A DNA stretch of 37,336 bases from JAFGJU01 sp964570935 (GTDB taxonomy: Bacteria; Eisenbacteria; RBG-16-71-46; JAFGJU01), in NCBI GenBank assembly GCA_964570935.1, contig CAZMZP010000002.1, positions 1 to 37,336 on the forward strand. Direction: 5' to 3'. The position numbers were made by a program, and so were the translations under genes. The notes under the pieces are model-generated. The model ran no database searches, had not been told where the DNA came from, and saw only the letters and a list, made by a program, of their open reading frames with translations. Positions 1 through 7,831 of the stretch are shown one piece after another. The stretch's first letter is position 1, and each line of letters begins with the position of its first letter.

Positions 1-1
1 C

Positions 2-868
2 GCCGCGAAGGTTTGGGAGACGTTCCCCCTGCCGGGCCCCGTCACCAACGTGCTGCGCGTGGACAGGGGGCCGTACATACGGCCGTTCACGATGCTGCTG
101 GACGAATACGAACGGTACTGCACCGTGCTGGTGGACAGGGAGAGGGCTCGAGTGTTCGCGGTTACGATGGGCGAGATCGAGGAGCAGTCGCAGCTTCTGG
201 ATGACGTTCCCGGAAAAGTGCGCGCCTCTGGCTGGGGAGGCTACGACGAGCGCCGCATAGAGCGGCACATCGAAGACCACGTGCACAGGCATCTGAAACG
301 CGCTGCGGACATCGCCTACGACCTGTTTCAACGCAAGAAATTCGACAGGCTCATCCTGGGCGGCCGCGCCGAGGTGCTGGCCGATTTCGAGAAGGTCCTG
401 CACAGCTACCTGAAGGAGAGAATCTCCGCCCGCGTGTCGATGGACGCCTCCGTCTCGCTCGAGGAAGCTCTCAGGAAGACAATGGAGGTGCACAGACAAA
501 TAGAGGAGCGCTCCGACAGGGAGCTCGTGCATAAGTTGATAGAGAACGCCAAGGCAGGTGGGCTGGGCGTCCTGGGTCTCAGGGCGACTCTGGGAGCCTT
601 GCGGAGAAACCAGGTGCACACCCTGGTGCTGGAAATGGATTACGTCGAGAAGGGCGTTGTCTGCGACGCGTGCGGGTTCATAGGCACGGACGAGAAGAAA
701 TGCCCTGTGTGCGGCGCCGACACGAGACCGGTCGCCGACGTCGTGGAGGAGGCCATCCGAGAGGCTCTGCGCCACGACGCCAAGGTCGCTCACGTCGGCC
801 CGGCCGCCGGCCTTGCCAATGACGGGCGCATAGGCGCCGTTTTGCGATTCGCGCTGGCCGCGTCGTAG
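2..868 (+). CDS. Bacterial eRF1-like release factor homologue (baeRF family), 5' partial
   Basis: The reading frame is open to the left edge, so the true start lies upstream; an internal GTG at position 50 is not a convincing start because the preceding codons already look like protein of this family. The visible 288 residues resemble the bacterial and archaeal proteins related to eRF1 domains 2 and 3. They have a basic segment (VHRHLKRAAD), a long helical centre and a C-terminal zinc-ribbon-like element with two CxxC pairs (CDAC and CPVC). Family members are predicted to act on ribosomes or peptidyl-tRNA, probably in stalled-ribosome rescue or stress. I see no GGQ peptide-release motif in the visible part. 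The gene is followed closely by a rhomboid protease on the same strand, so the two may be co-transcribed. The family assignment is fairly safe; the biochemical role is inferred. Confidence 0.75.
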   Translation, partial: AAKVWETFPLPGPVTNVLRVDRGPYIRPFTMLLDEYERYCTVLVDRERARVFAVTMGEIEEQSQLLDDVPGKVRASGWGGYDERRIERHIEDHVHRHLKRAADIAYDLFQRKKFDRLILGGRAEVLADFEKVLHSYLKERISARVSMDASVSLEEALRKTMEVHRQIEERSDRELVHKLIENAKAGGLGVLGLRATLGALRRNQVHTLVLEMDYVEKGVVCDACGFIGTDEKKCPVCGADTRPVADVVEEAIREALRHDAKVAHVGPAAGLANDGRIGAVLRFALAAS

Positions 869-941
869 GCTTGTTCCCGCGGCCTGCGCGTTCCACTGGT
901 CTGCGCGGACGAGCCGCTTGCGAGCACAAGGAGACACAGTC

Positions 942-1619
942 ACGATACCGCTCAGAGACACAATCCCCTCGCGCAGCTTCCCGGTAGTGTCTGTTTCCCT
1001 GATAGTCGTCAACGTGGCCGTGTTCATATACGAGTTTGCGCTCGGGCACGGGGTCCGGGACTTCATCGCGCAGAACGGCCTCGTCCCGGTCGGCATCGTC
1101 GGCGCCGGAGAAGCGACCGGCGTTCCCTTCAGGCCGTTCACGCTCATCACCTCTCTGTTTCTTCACGGAGGATGGCTGCACGTAGGCGGCAACATGCTGT
1201 ATCTCTGGATATTCGGCGACAACGTTGAGGACCGCCTGGGCCGCGTTCGTTTTCTGATCTTCTACTTGCTGTGCGGCGTGGCGGCCAGCTTCGCGCACAT
1301 TCTGGCGAACCCGGCGTCCACCGTGCCCACCATCGGCGCGAGCGGCGCCATCGCGGGTGTGCTTGGCGCCTATTTCCTTTTGTATCCCAGGTCCAGAGTG
1401 CTGACGCTCGTGCCCCTCGGCTTCTATCTTCAGGTGATGCAGCTTCCGGCGTTTCTCTTCCTCGGGTTCTGGTTCCTGATGCAGTTCATCGTGGGCGCCG
1501 CGTCTCTGAGCGCCGGCGGCGGTGGCGGTGGGGTGGCCTGGTGGGCGCACGTGGGCGGGTTCGTCGCGGGAGCGCTGCTCCAACTCGTGTTTAGAAAGAG
1601 GGGAGGAGAGTGGGCGTAA
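942..1619 (+). CDS. Rhomboid family intramembrane serine protease
   Basis: This is a polytopic membrane protein of the rhomboid family, which cleaves transmembrane substrates inside the bilayer. The catalytic serine sits in GASGA and the catalytic histidine in AHVGG. The HGGWLHVGGNMLYLW segment carries the conserved His and Asn residues of the second helix. A glycine run precedes the last helix, as is common in this subfamily. The start is the odd point. A Shine-Dalgarno AAGGAG lies at 928-933, and eight bases later an ACG codon at 942 precedes IPLRD, the usual beginning (MIPLRD) of this family. A TTG at 918 would give eight extra residues but lies upstream of the Shine-Dalgarno. I chose ACG at 942. 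The function is confident; the start is a proposal. Confidence 0.88.
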   Translation, partial: TIPLRDTIPSRSFPVVSVSLIVVNVAVFIYEFALGHGVRDFIAQNGLVPVGIVGAGEATGVPFRPFTLITSLFLHGGWLHVGGNMLYLWIFGDNVEDRLGRVRFLIFYLLCGVAASFAHILANPASTVPTIGASGAIAGVLGAYFLLYPRSRVLTLVPLGFYLQVMQLPAFLFLGFWFLMQFIVGAASLSAGGGGGGVAWWAHVGGFVAGALLQLVFRKRGGEWA

Positions 1620-1651
1620 CGAATCGACGTTAGCCTGGAGGAGAGATTGAC

Positions 1652-2974
1652 ATGGTTCTAGTAACAGTCGCCGCCCTTGTTCTTGTCATTATGTTTCTGG
1701 CCTTCATCGCCTTTCGCGTGGTGAAGGATTCACCCGGCCGAGGTGAGTTGGCACTGCTGCGGGCAAGGGACCAGGACTTTCAAGTCGCAGCCAGAGAACT
1801 TCAGGAAAAGTCGCAGTTGATTGGAACCCTCGAAGTCGAGAAGGCGAAGTTAACGGCCACCCTAGAGTACGAAAAGCGCACTGCCACGGACAAACTCAAG
1901 CTGCTCCAGGACGCCGAGGTCCGACTCAAGACGGAATTCGAGAATCTCGCCAACAGGATATTTGAGGACAAAGGGAAGGCACTCACTGAACAGAACCGCG
2001 AGCGGATATCCGGGCTGCTCCAGCCCTTCAAGGAGCAGCTGGAATCGTTTCGAACGAGAGTTGATGAGGTGCATAAGAACGACACGGAACAGTCGGCAAG
2101 GCTCCTCGAGCAGGTGCGCCAGCTGCACGAACTGAGCAACAAGGTCAGCGACGAGGCCAACAACCTGGCCAAGGCCATAAAGGGGGATGCCAAGACGCAG
2201 GGGGATTGGGGGGAGTTGGTTGTCGAGAGAATATTCGAGGCGTCGGGACTTGAGCGCGGCAGGGAGTACGACGGCCAGGTTGCGCTCCGCGCGGAGGACG
2301 GGAGCCTCAAGAGACCGGATTTCATTGTGTATCTCCCCGGGGAGAAAGCAGTAATTGTTGATTCGAAGGTCTCCCTGAGCGCCTTCGAACGGTTCTGCAG
2401 TGTTGACGACTGTGACGCGAGGGACGTGGCGCTGTCAGAGCACATTCAGTCTGTGCGGAGACATATGGAGGAACTGGGCTCCAAGAACTACAGCGATCTC
2501 CTGGGGAACAGGACACTCGACTTCGTGATCATGTGCATACCGCTGGAACCGGCGTTTCAGGCGGCCCTGCAGACTGACAGGGACCTCATTTACGATGAGG
2601 CCAAGGCCACCGTCGTGATAACTGGTCCGACGATGCTGATGATTACGCTTAAGCTGATCGCCCAAATCTGGCGGCGGGAGCATGAGAACCGCAACGCCGA
2701 GGTAATCGCCGACAGGGCGGGCAAGCTGTATGACCAGGTTGTGCTGATCGCTGAAGCCATGTCGGAGGCACAGAAGAAACTGGGCGGAGTTTCCGACGCC
2801 TTCGACGTCGCATTGAAGCGATTGAAGGAAGGCAGGGGAAACCTCATTGGGCGCGTCGAAGAACTGCGGCGTCTTGGCGCGAAGGTCAACAGGCAACTGC
2901 CGCCGTCCTTTGCCGGGCAGGCATCGGGCGGGGAAGATCTTGACCCGCCTAATCAGCGTGTTGAACCAACGTAG
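1652..2974 (+). CDS. rmuC: DNA recombination protein RmuC
   Basis: The protein has 440 residues, a normal RmuC length. An N-terminal membrane helix covers roughly residues 2-21. A long coiled coil runs to about residue 170. The nuclease-like RmuC core follows, with the family hallmark GDWGELVVERI and a central VDSKVSLSAFE segment typical of the PD-(D/E)XK-like fold. RmuC limits inversions and rearrangements at short repeats and has been linked to defence against foreign DNA; its exact reaction is not settled. A good Shine-Dalgarno (GGAGGAGA) precedes the ATG. Only 32 bases separate it from the rhomboid gene, so it is probably in the same transcript. The last residues (NQRVEPT) are encoded by an imperfect repeat that continues past the stop. 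By eye the gene is less GC-rich than its neighbours. Confidence 0.92.
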   Translation: MVLVTVAALVLVIMFLAFIAFRVVKDSPGRGELALLRARDQDFQVAARELQEKSQLIGTLEVEKAKLTATLEYEKRTATDKLKLLQDAEVRLKTEFENLANRIFEDKGKALTEQNRERISGLLQPFKEQLESFRTRVDEVHKNDTEQSARLLEQVRQLHELSNKVSDEANNLAKAIKGDAKTQGDWGELVVERIFEASGLERGREYDGQVALRAEDGSLKRPDFIVYLPGEKAVIVDSKVSLSAFERFCSVDDCDARDVALSEHIQSVRRHMEELGSKNYSDLLGNRTLDFVIMCIPLEPAFQAALQTDRDLIYDEAKATVVITGPTMLMITLKLIAQIWRREHENRNAEVIADRAGKLYDQVVLIAEAMSEAQKKLGGVSDAFDVALKRLKEGRGNLIGRVEELRRLGAKVNRQLPPSFAGQASGGEDLDPPNQRVEPT

Positions 2975-3058
2975 CGCCCGGCAGGAATCCTGTGTAGACC
3001 GGCCTTCGCCGTTGGGCGCTTTGCACGGCAGCCTCGTTGGCGGGGCTCGACGCCAGCC
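2973..3058 (+). repeat. Imperfect hairpins at the rmuC 3' end
   Basis: AGCGCCC at 2973-2979 pairs with GGGCGCT at 3014-3020, and GGC at 2980-2982 extends the stem with GCC at 3008-3010 around a three-base bulge. A second stem pairs GTTGGCG at 3036-3042 with CGCCAGC at 3051-3057. There is no long T run after either stem, so a rho-independent terminator is possible but not convincing. The stretch also contains GTTRRRY- and RYYYAAC-like heptamers; see the findings for the weak attC comparison. Confidence 0.35.
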
Positions 3059-3421
3059 AGAAAGAGTCCAAGCCTAACGCAATCTACTTCAATGAGATAC
3101 GACGGAACCGCTGGTGATATTGGCCCGCGCCAGCTCGTCGATGGAGTTTTGTGGTTGCACCCCGGCGCTCATTTGTGGCAAACTTACTGGCTAACGGGTG
3201 AGGGTCACTTGTAGGACGTGGGTCCAAAGCAAAGCCTAATAGGCGCATCAAATCCACATTCCACAGTCTACGTTCGTATCGGGTTGGCTCAGCCGGGAGG
3301 TGATGAGTCCAGAGTACGGATAGGAATTGACTAAAACACGAATTGACCGGGTTCGTTAGTTGTGTCTTGAACGTGTCGTTTTGACTATGAGTGATTAGGT
3401 TTGCGGAAAGGAGAACGTGTC
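2975..3421. other. Intergenic region between rmuC and groES
   Basis: This gene-free stretch is visibly less GC-rich than its surroundings. It begins with the hairpins described separately. An octamer GAATTGAC occurs twice, at 3324-3331 and 3340-3347, sixteen bases apart, followed by a possible heat-shock promoter. I see no tRNA and no CIRCE element (the HrcA operator TTAGCACTC-N9-GAGTGCTAA). No reading frame here looks like a real gene. Confidence 0.6.
3366..3391 (+). promoter_or_regulatory. Possible sigma32-like promoter of groESL
   Basis: CTTGAA at 3366-3371 matches the heat-shock -35 core. About 13 bases later CTATGAGT is only a weak match to the -10 consensus CCCATNT. It lies about 30 bases upstream of the groES start. 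The absence of CIRCE makes a sigma-factor-based or other control more likely than HrcA, but this is a low-confidence call. Confidence 0.25.
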
Positions 3422-3712
3422 ATGAAGATCACTCCGTTGGCGGACAGGATCCTTGTCAAGCGTATCGAGGAGAAGGAAGCGAAGAAGGGCGGTATAATCA
3501 TCCCCGACACGGCAAAAGAGAAACCACAGGAATGTGAGGTCATCGCAGTCGGAACCGGCCGCCTGAACGAAGACGGCAAGAGGATCCCCCTGGAGGTGAA
3601 GAAGGGCGACAAGATTCTCATAGGCAAGTACTCCGGGACCGAAGTCAAGATAGACGGGAAGGAATACACGATTATGCGCGAAGACGACGTGCTCGCCATA
3701 ATCACCGAATAG
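3422..3712 (+). CDS. groES: Co-chaperonin GroES
   Basis: The protein has 96 residues, the normal size for the 10-kDa chaperonin that caps the GroEL ring. The N-terminal MKITPLADRILVKR and the C-terminal KYSGTEVKIDGKEYTIMREDDVLAII are hallmark sequences. The mobile loop lies around EKEAKKGGIIIPDTAKEKP. The start is the ATG at 3422, behind a strong AAAGGAG at 3407-3413. groEL follows after 52 bases, forming the usual two-gene operon. Confidence 0.98.
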   Translation: MKITPLADRILVKRIEEKEAKKGGIIIPDTAKEKPQECEVIAVGTGRLNEDGKRIPLEVKKGDKILIGKYSGTEVKIDGKEYTIMREDDVLAIITE

Positions 3713-3764
3713 CGCCATTCAGCGCGCAGGTCACTGAAACACTTCGCAAAAGGAGATGAATTAC

Positions 3765-5402
3765 ATGGCTGCTAAGCAGATGGTTTTTCAGGAGGAAGCC
3801 AGGCAGGCCATTCTTGAAGGCGTGGAGATACTCAGTCGCGCAGTCAAGGTGACGCTTGGACCGAGGGGTAGGAACGTCGTGCTGGACAAGAAGTGGGGCT
3901 CTCCCACGATCACGAAAGACGGCGTGACCGTTGCTAAGGAAATCGAGCTGGAGGACCCTTACAAGAACATGGGCGCCCAGATGGTGCGTGAGGTCGCTTC
4001 CAAGACCAGCGACGTGGCCGGCGACGGCACGACCACCGCGACCATCCTAGCCGAGGCCATCTTCAGGGAAGGCCTCAAGAACGTGACCGCGGGCAGCAAC
4101 CCCATGGGCATCAAGAGGGGAATAGAGAAGGCGGTCGCCGCGGTACTGGAAGATCTCAAGAAGCAGAGCAAACCGGTGAAGGACAGAAAAGAGATTTCCC
4201 AGGTGGCGACGATCTCAGCGAATTCCGATGTCAGCATCGGCGAGATAATCGCCGAGGCCATGGACAAGGTCGGCAAGGACGGCACCATCACCGTCGAGGA
4301 AGCGAAGAGCATCGAGACCACGCTAGAGGTAGTAGAGGGAATGCAGTTCGACAGGGGCTACATATCCCCGTACTTCATCACCGAGAAGGACTCGATGGAG
4401 GTTGTGCTCGAGGACTGCTACGTGCTGCTGTGCGAGAAGAAGCTCACGAACATGAAGGACCTGCTGCCGCTGCTCGAGAAGGTGGCGCAGAAGGGCCGTC
4501 CGCTGCTCGTCCTGGCAGAGGACGTCGAGGGCGAGGCGCTGGCCACCCTGGTCGTGAACAAGCTCCGCGGGACGCTGTCGTGCTGCGCCGTTAAGGCGCC
4601 GGGGTTCGGCGATAGGCGCAAGGCCATGATGGAGGACATAGCGGTCCTCACCGGCGGCAAGGTGATATCCGAGGACATCGGCGTGAAGCTCGAGAACGCC
4701 AAGCTCGAAGACATGGGCCGTGCGAAGAGGATCACGATCGACAAGGAGAACACCACCATCGTCGAGGGCTCGGGCAAGGCCGACGAGATCAAGGGCAGAG
4801 TCGCGCAGATAAGAAGAGAAATCGACGACTCCACCAGTGACTACGACAAGGAGAAGCTCCAGGAGCGTCTGGCGAAGCTGGCCGGCGGCGTAGCCGTCAT
4901 CAACGTAGGCGCCGCTACCGAGACCGAGATGAAGGAGAAGAAGGCCCGCGTGGAAGACGCCCTGCACGCCACCAGAGCCGCGGTGGAAGAGGGCATCATC
5001 CCCGGCGGAGGCGTCGCGTTCCTGAGAGCTGCCGCCACGCTGGACAAGCTCGAGGTCGAAGGCGAGGAAAAGCTGGGCGTCAACATCGTGAAGCGCGCCC
5101 TCGAGGAGCCAATGAGACAGCTGGCTTTCAACGCAGGTCTGGAAGGCTCGGTCATCGTGGAGCAGGCGAAGAAAGAGAAGAAGACCGTCGGCTTCAACGT
5201 CGAGAACGAGAAGTTCGAAGACATGTTCGAGGCAGGCGTGATAGACCCGACCAAGGTGGCCCGCTCGGCCCTGCAGAACGCTGCCAGCGTGGCCGGCCTG
5301 CTACTCACCACTGAGGCTCTGGTCGCCGAGAAGCCGGAGAAAAAGAAGAGCCCGCCGATGCCGGGTGGCGGTGGCGGTTACGGCGGCGAGGACATGTACT
5401 AG
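3765..5402 (+). CDS. groEL: Chaperonin GroEL
   Basis: This is the 60-kDa chaperonin subunit, 545 residues, close to the family norm. The nucleotide-binding GDGTTTAT motif places the catalytic aspartate at residue 87, as in E. coli. The second ATPase aspartate lies in VEDALHATRAAVEEG, and the GGG-containing IIPGGGVA segment is intact. The start is the ATG at 3765, nine bases after AGGAG; an ATG at 3756 abuts that Shine-Dalgarno and is unlikely. The C-terminal tail is PPMPGGGGGYGGEDMY, glycine-rich but without the Met-rich GGM repeats common in bacterial GroEL. The operon ends in a series of hairpins and a strong terminator. Confidence 0.98.
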   Translation: MAAKQMVFQEEARQAILEGVEILSRAVKVTLGPRGRNVVLDKKWGSPTITKDGVTVAKEIELEDPYKNMGAQMVREVASKTSDVAGDGTTTATILAEAIFREGLKNVTAGSNPMGIKRGIEKAVAAVLEDLKKQSKPVKDRKEISQVATISANSDVSIGEIIAEAMDKVGKDGTITVEEAKSIETTLEVVEGMQFDRGYISPYFITEKDSMEVVLEDCYVLLCEKKLTNMKDLLPLLEKVAQKGRPLLVLAEDVEGEALATLVVNKLRGTLSCCAVKAPGFGDRRKAMMEDIAVLTGGKVISEDIGVKLENAKLEDMGRAKRITIDKENTTIVEGSGKADEIKGRVAQIRREIDDSTSDYDKEKLQERLAKLAGGVAVINVGAATETEMKEKKARVEDALHATRAAVEEGIIPGGGVAFLRAAATLDKLEVEGEEKLGVNIVKRALEEPMRQLAFNAGLEGSVIVEQAKKEKKTVGFNVENEKFEDMFEAGVIDPTKVARSALQNAASVAGLLLTTEALVAEKPEKKKSPPMPGGGGGYGGEDMY

Positions 5403-5460
5403 GAGAGGTGCCCGAGGCCAGGAGGCGTCTCCCGTTGACGGGGGGCGTCGCCGATGCTGA

Positions 5461-5520
5461 GGGGTTGCCCCTATGCCGGGGGCATAGCGATTCGGAGAAA
5501 CGCCCGATGCGGCGCTTCTC
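5461..5520 (+). repeat. Two hairpins in the groEL 3' UTR
   Basis: CTATGCC (5471-5477) pairs perfectly with GGCATAG (5481-5487) around a GGG loop. GAGAAACGCC (5495-5504) pairs with GGCGCTTCTC (5511-5520) with one mismatch. Together with the terminator just downstream they form three successive stem-loops. This could be a structured 3' UTR, an mRNA stabiliser or a small RNA released from the operon end. I see no promoter of its own. Confidence 0.5.
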
Positions 5521-5525
5521 GTCCG

Positions 5526-5562
5526 GTTGAGGCCCGTGCCTATGGCGCGGGCCTCAACTTTT
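5526..5562 (+). terminator. Rho-independent terminator of groESL
   Basis: GTTGAGGCCCGTGCC (5526-5540) pairs with GGCGCGGGCCTCAAC (5544-5558). This makes a 15-bp stem with one G-T wobble and a three-base loop, followed directly by TTTT. It sits between groEL and the convergent lipoprotein gene and may serve groESL; the short T run makes activity in the other direction uncertain. Confidence 0.85.
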
Positions 5563-5650
5563 GGGGGCGGCCCCTGTCAGGTGTCTACCGCCCCCAGTGC
5601 ACAGAATCTCTCAAGCGAATCAGAGTCCCCGCGGCCGCGCCGCGGCGAGA

Positions 5651-6250
5651 CTATTTCTCTCCGTCCTCGCCCCCGTCGTCCCCTTCACCCTCCTCGCCGA
5701 AGAGGGAGCCGAGGTATCCCGCAAGGGAACCCATGAACCCGCCGCCGCTCCGGATGCCGGACATGCCGCCGCTCAATGCTCCGCCGGTCATCTGACCGAT
5801 CCCGTCGCCCCGCTCACCCATTTGGGCACCTGCAGCCGGGCCGACACCCTCCATGTCGTCGCCCAGTATGTGAGCGCGTTGCACCGGAGACATGATCTTG
5901 CGGAGGCCGAGATGGAAATCGTCCTCCACTTCGAGGTTCTTCTCCACCAGTTGGAGCAGTCGTTTCTGTGCCCCCAGAATGGCGCCGCGGTCGGGCTTTT
6001 TGGCCGACCAGAGGCGCAGGAGCTCGGCCCTGGCAGCCGCCAGTCGCGGCTGGTCCGAGGCCAGCTTCTGCTGCATGGCAGCGTGCAGGGTCACGATCTT
6101 GTGCCACTGTTCAGGGGTCAACTCGGCCGCCGTTGTCTGTCCCGTGGCCGACGGTTGCGCGCGGTCGTGGGCGGGCAGCGTGGCTCTGACTGAACAGCCG
6201 GAGACCAGGACGGATCCGGCGAGGAAAAGTAGTGCGGACCGCATATTCAT
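5651..6250 (-). CDS. Spy/CpxP-like periplasmic lipoprotein
   Basis: The 199-residue protein has a lipoprotein signal peptide: a basic-hydrophobic N-terminus followed by the lipobox LVSGC. The mature part is mostly helical with two motifs of the Spy/CpxP/heavy-metal-sensor family, LTPEQWHK and the variant MSPVQRAH, about 70 residues apart. Such proteins act as periplasmic chaperones or stress sensors. The C-terminal third is glycine-rich and ends in a very acidic tail, which is not typical of Spy. The ATG at 6250 is chosen because AAAGGAGG lies just upstream. The gene converges on groESL across the terminator and diverges from the MFS gene. Confidence 0.7.
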   Translation of the reverse strand: MNMRSALLFLAGSVLVSGCSVRATLPAHDRAQPSATGQTTAAELTPEQWHKIVTLHAAMQQKLASDQPRLAAARAELLRLWSAKKPDRGAILGAQKRLLQLVEKNLEVEDDFHLGLRKIMSPVQRAHILGDDMEGVGPAAGAQMGERGDGIGQMTGGALSGGMSGIRSGGGFMGSLAGYLGSLFGEEGEGDDGGEDGEK

Positions 6251-6384
6251 GTGTGACCTCCTTTGGGCAGCCTGCCGGACTTCGTCTGCTACCGCTCGGC
6301 TGCAGCGCGTGCAACCTATCTCCATCTCAGCTTGCTGTCAAGCTGCTGCGCGGGCTCGGCGGGCGTGTGACCTCACCTCCCCCG

Positions 6385-6413
6385 TTGCCTCCCCGCCCCC
6401 TCTGTGTCAGAAT
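6385..6413 (+). promoter_or_regulatory. Possible promoter of the MFS gene
   Basis: TTGCCT (6385-6390), a 17-base spacer and CAGAAT (6408-6413) resemble a sigma70 promoter. Only seven bases separate the -10 box from the ATG at 6421, and that ATG has no Shine-Dalgarno. If the promoter is real, the mRNA would be nearly leaderless. Confidence 0.3.
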
Positions 6414-6420
6414 ACTGCGA

Positions 6421-7752
6421 ATGACTGCCAGCAAAGAGGATCCAACCGGCCTGCGCCTCATCTTCAGGGCGCTCCGGTACAAGAACTACCGCCTGTACTT
6501 CACGGGCCAGAGCCTGTCCCTGATCGGCACCTGGATGCAGAGGATTGCGGTCGGCTGGCTCGTCTACCGGCTGACCAACTCCCCGTTTCTTCTGGGCGTG
6601 GTCGGCTTCTCGGGGCAGCTCCCCACGTTCTTCATGGCTCCGCTCGGCGGAGCGCTTTCGGACCGGTGGAACCGGCTGAGCATCATCCGGGTCACCCAGT
6701 ACCTGGCAATGGCGCAGGCGGTCGTGCTCGCTGTGCTGGTGTTCACTGACACCGTGACTGTCACCTACATCATAATCCTCAGCGTCGTGCTGGCCGTGGT
6801 GAACGGGTTCGACATGCCGGTGCGCCAGGCCTTCACGGTTGAGATGGTGGACAGAGAGGAGGACCTGGGCAACGCGATCGCGCTCAACTCCTCGATGTTC
6901 AACGCGGCACGTCTCATCGGGCCGTCCGTGGCGGGCATTTTGATCGCGACCGCGGGCGAGGGGGTCTGCTTTCTGGTCAACGCCCTCTCGTACATCCCCA
7001 TAATACTCGCCCTGCGCGCCATCAAAGTGCCGCCGCAGCGCCGGAGCGGTAAACAAACCCGCGTCCTTCGCGAGTTGAAAGATGGGGTCAGCTACGCCTT
7101 CGGTTTCGCGCCCATCAAGTTCATCATTCTCCTCCTGGCCCTGGTCAGCCTGGTCGGCATGCCATACCAGGTGTTGATGCCGGTTTTCGCGCGCGACGTC
7201 TTCCACGGAGGTCCCCACACTTTGGGATTCCTGGTGGGAGCCTCCGGAGTGGGTGCCCTCGTGGGAGCCTTCTACATGGCGGCCAGGAAGACCGTGCGCG
7301 GCCTGGGCAGCATGATCCCCATCACCACGGCGGTGTTCGGGGCGGGGTTGATCGCGTTTTCCGTCTCGCCCAGCTTGTGGCTGTCCTATTTCTTCGTGGC
7401 TGTGGCCGGGTTTGGGATGATAGTTCAGATGGCATCCAGCAACACTGTGATTCAGACGATAGTTGAGGACGACAAACGGGGCAGGGTGATGAGCTTCTAT
7501 ACGATGTCTTTCATGGGCATGGTCCCGCTGGGGAGTTTGGCGGCCGGTGGCCTGGCGGGTACGATAGGGGCGCCCTACACTCTGGCCGTCGGGGGCGCGC
7601 TTTCCGTCTTGGGCGCGCTCCTCTTTGCCAGAAAACTGCCGGAGTTGAGAGCGCTGATCCGTCCCATTTACGTACGCAAGGGCATAATTCAGGAAACGGG
7701 TCTGGGCGTTCAGAACGGAGCCCAGTTCAACGTCCCGAGTGACGGGAAATGA
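6421..7752 (+). CDS. MFS transporter, MFS_3 (EntS-like) type
   Basis: This 443-residue protein has about twelve membrane segments and the signature of the MFS_3 family of proton-driven exporters. It has an N-terminal RYKNYRLYFTGQSLSLIGTWMQ segment, GGALSDRW in the helix 2-3 loop, and FDMPVRQAF. Family members include enterobactin and macrolide exporters, so a small-molecule efflux role is likely, with unknown substrate. The ATG at 6421 fits the conserved N-terminus but lacks a Shine-Dalgarno. Upstream codons in the same frame are Pro/Cys-rich and not family-like. The gene diverges from the lipoprotein gene and is followed after 79 bases by a CPBP protease gene. Confidence 0.88.
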   Translation: MTASKEDPTGLRLIFRALRYKNYRLYFTGQSLSLIGTWMQRIAVGWLVYRLTNSPFLLGVVGFSGQLPTFFMAPLGGALSDRWNRLSIIRVTQYLAMAQAVVLAVLVFTDTVTVTYIIILSVVLAVVNGFDMPVRQAFTVEMVDREEDLGNAIALNSSMFNAARLIGPSVAGILIATAGEGVCFLVNALSYIPIILALRAIKVPPQRRSGKQTRVLRELKDGVSYAFGFAPIKFIILLLALVSLVGMPYQVLMPVFARDVFHGGPHTLGFLVGASGVGALVGAFYMAARKTVRGLGSMIPITTAVFGAGLIAFSVSPSLWLSYFFVAVAGFGMIVQMASSNTVIQTIVEDDKRGRVMSFYTMSFMGMVPLGSLAAGGLAGTIGAPYTLAVGGALSVLGALLFARKLPELRALIRPIYVRKGIIQETGLGVQNGAQFNVPSDGK

Positions 7753-7831
7753 GGCCTGTCGAAAACTGAGGCGTGACGTGAGCCAGGTCAAGTCCACGGC
7801 TCACGCACGACACCGGAAAATGGAGGGCGCT

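Noticed and set aside
678..1583. Long open frame on the minus strand opposite the rhomboid gene
   Set aside because: Its product is low-complexity and rich in Arg, Gln and His, typical of an antisense shadow in GC-rich DNA; the plus-strand genes have clear motifs.
2975..3400. A tRNA or small gene in the rmuC-groES gap
   Set aside because: No cloverleaf or T-arm consensus was found, and no frame has a convincing start and ribosome-binding site.
3300..3421. CIRCE operator for HrcA upstream of groES
   Set aside because: Neither TTAGCACTC nor GAGTGCTAA is present in the upstream region.
6373..7797. 474-codon open frame opposite the MFS gene
   Set aside because: It is a shadow of the transporter gene with His/Arg/Gln-rich composition and no recognisable domain.
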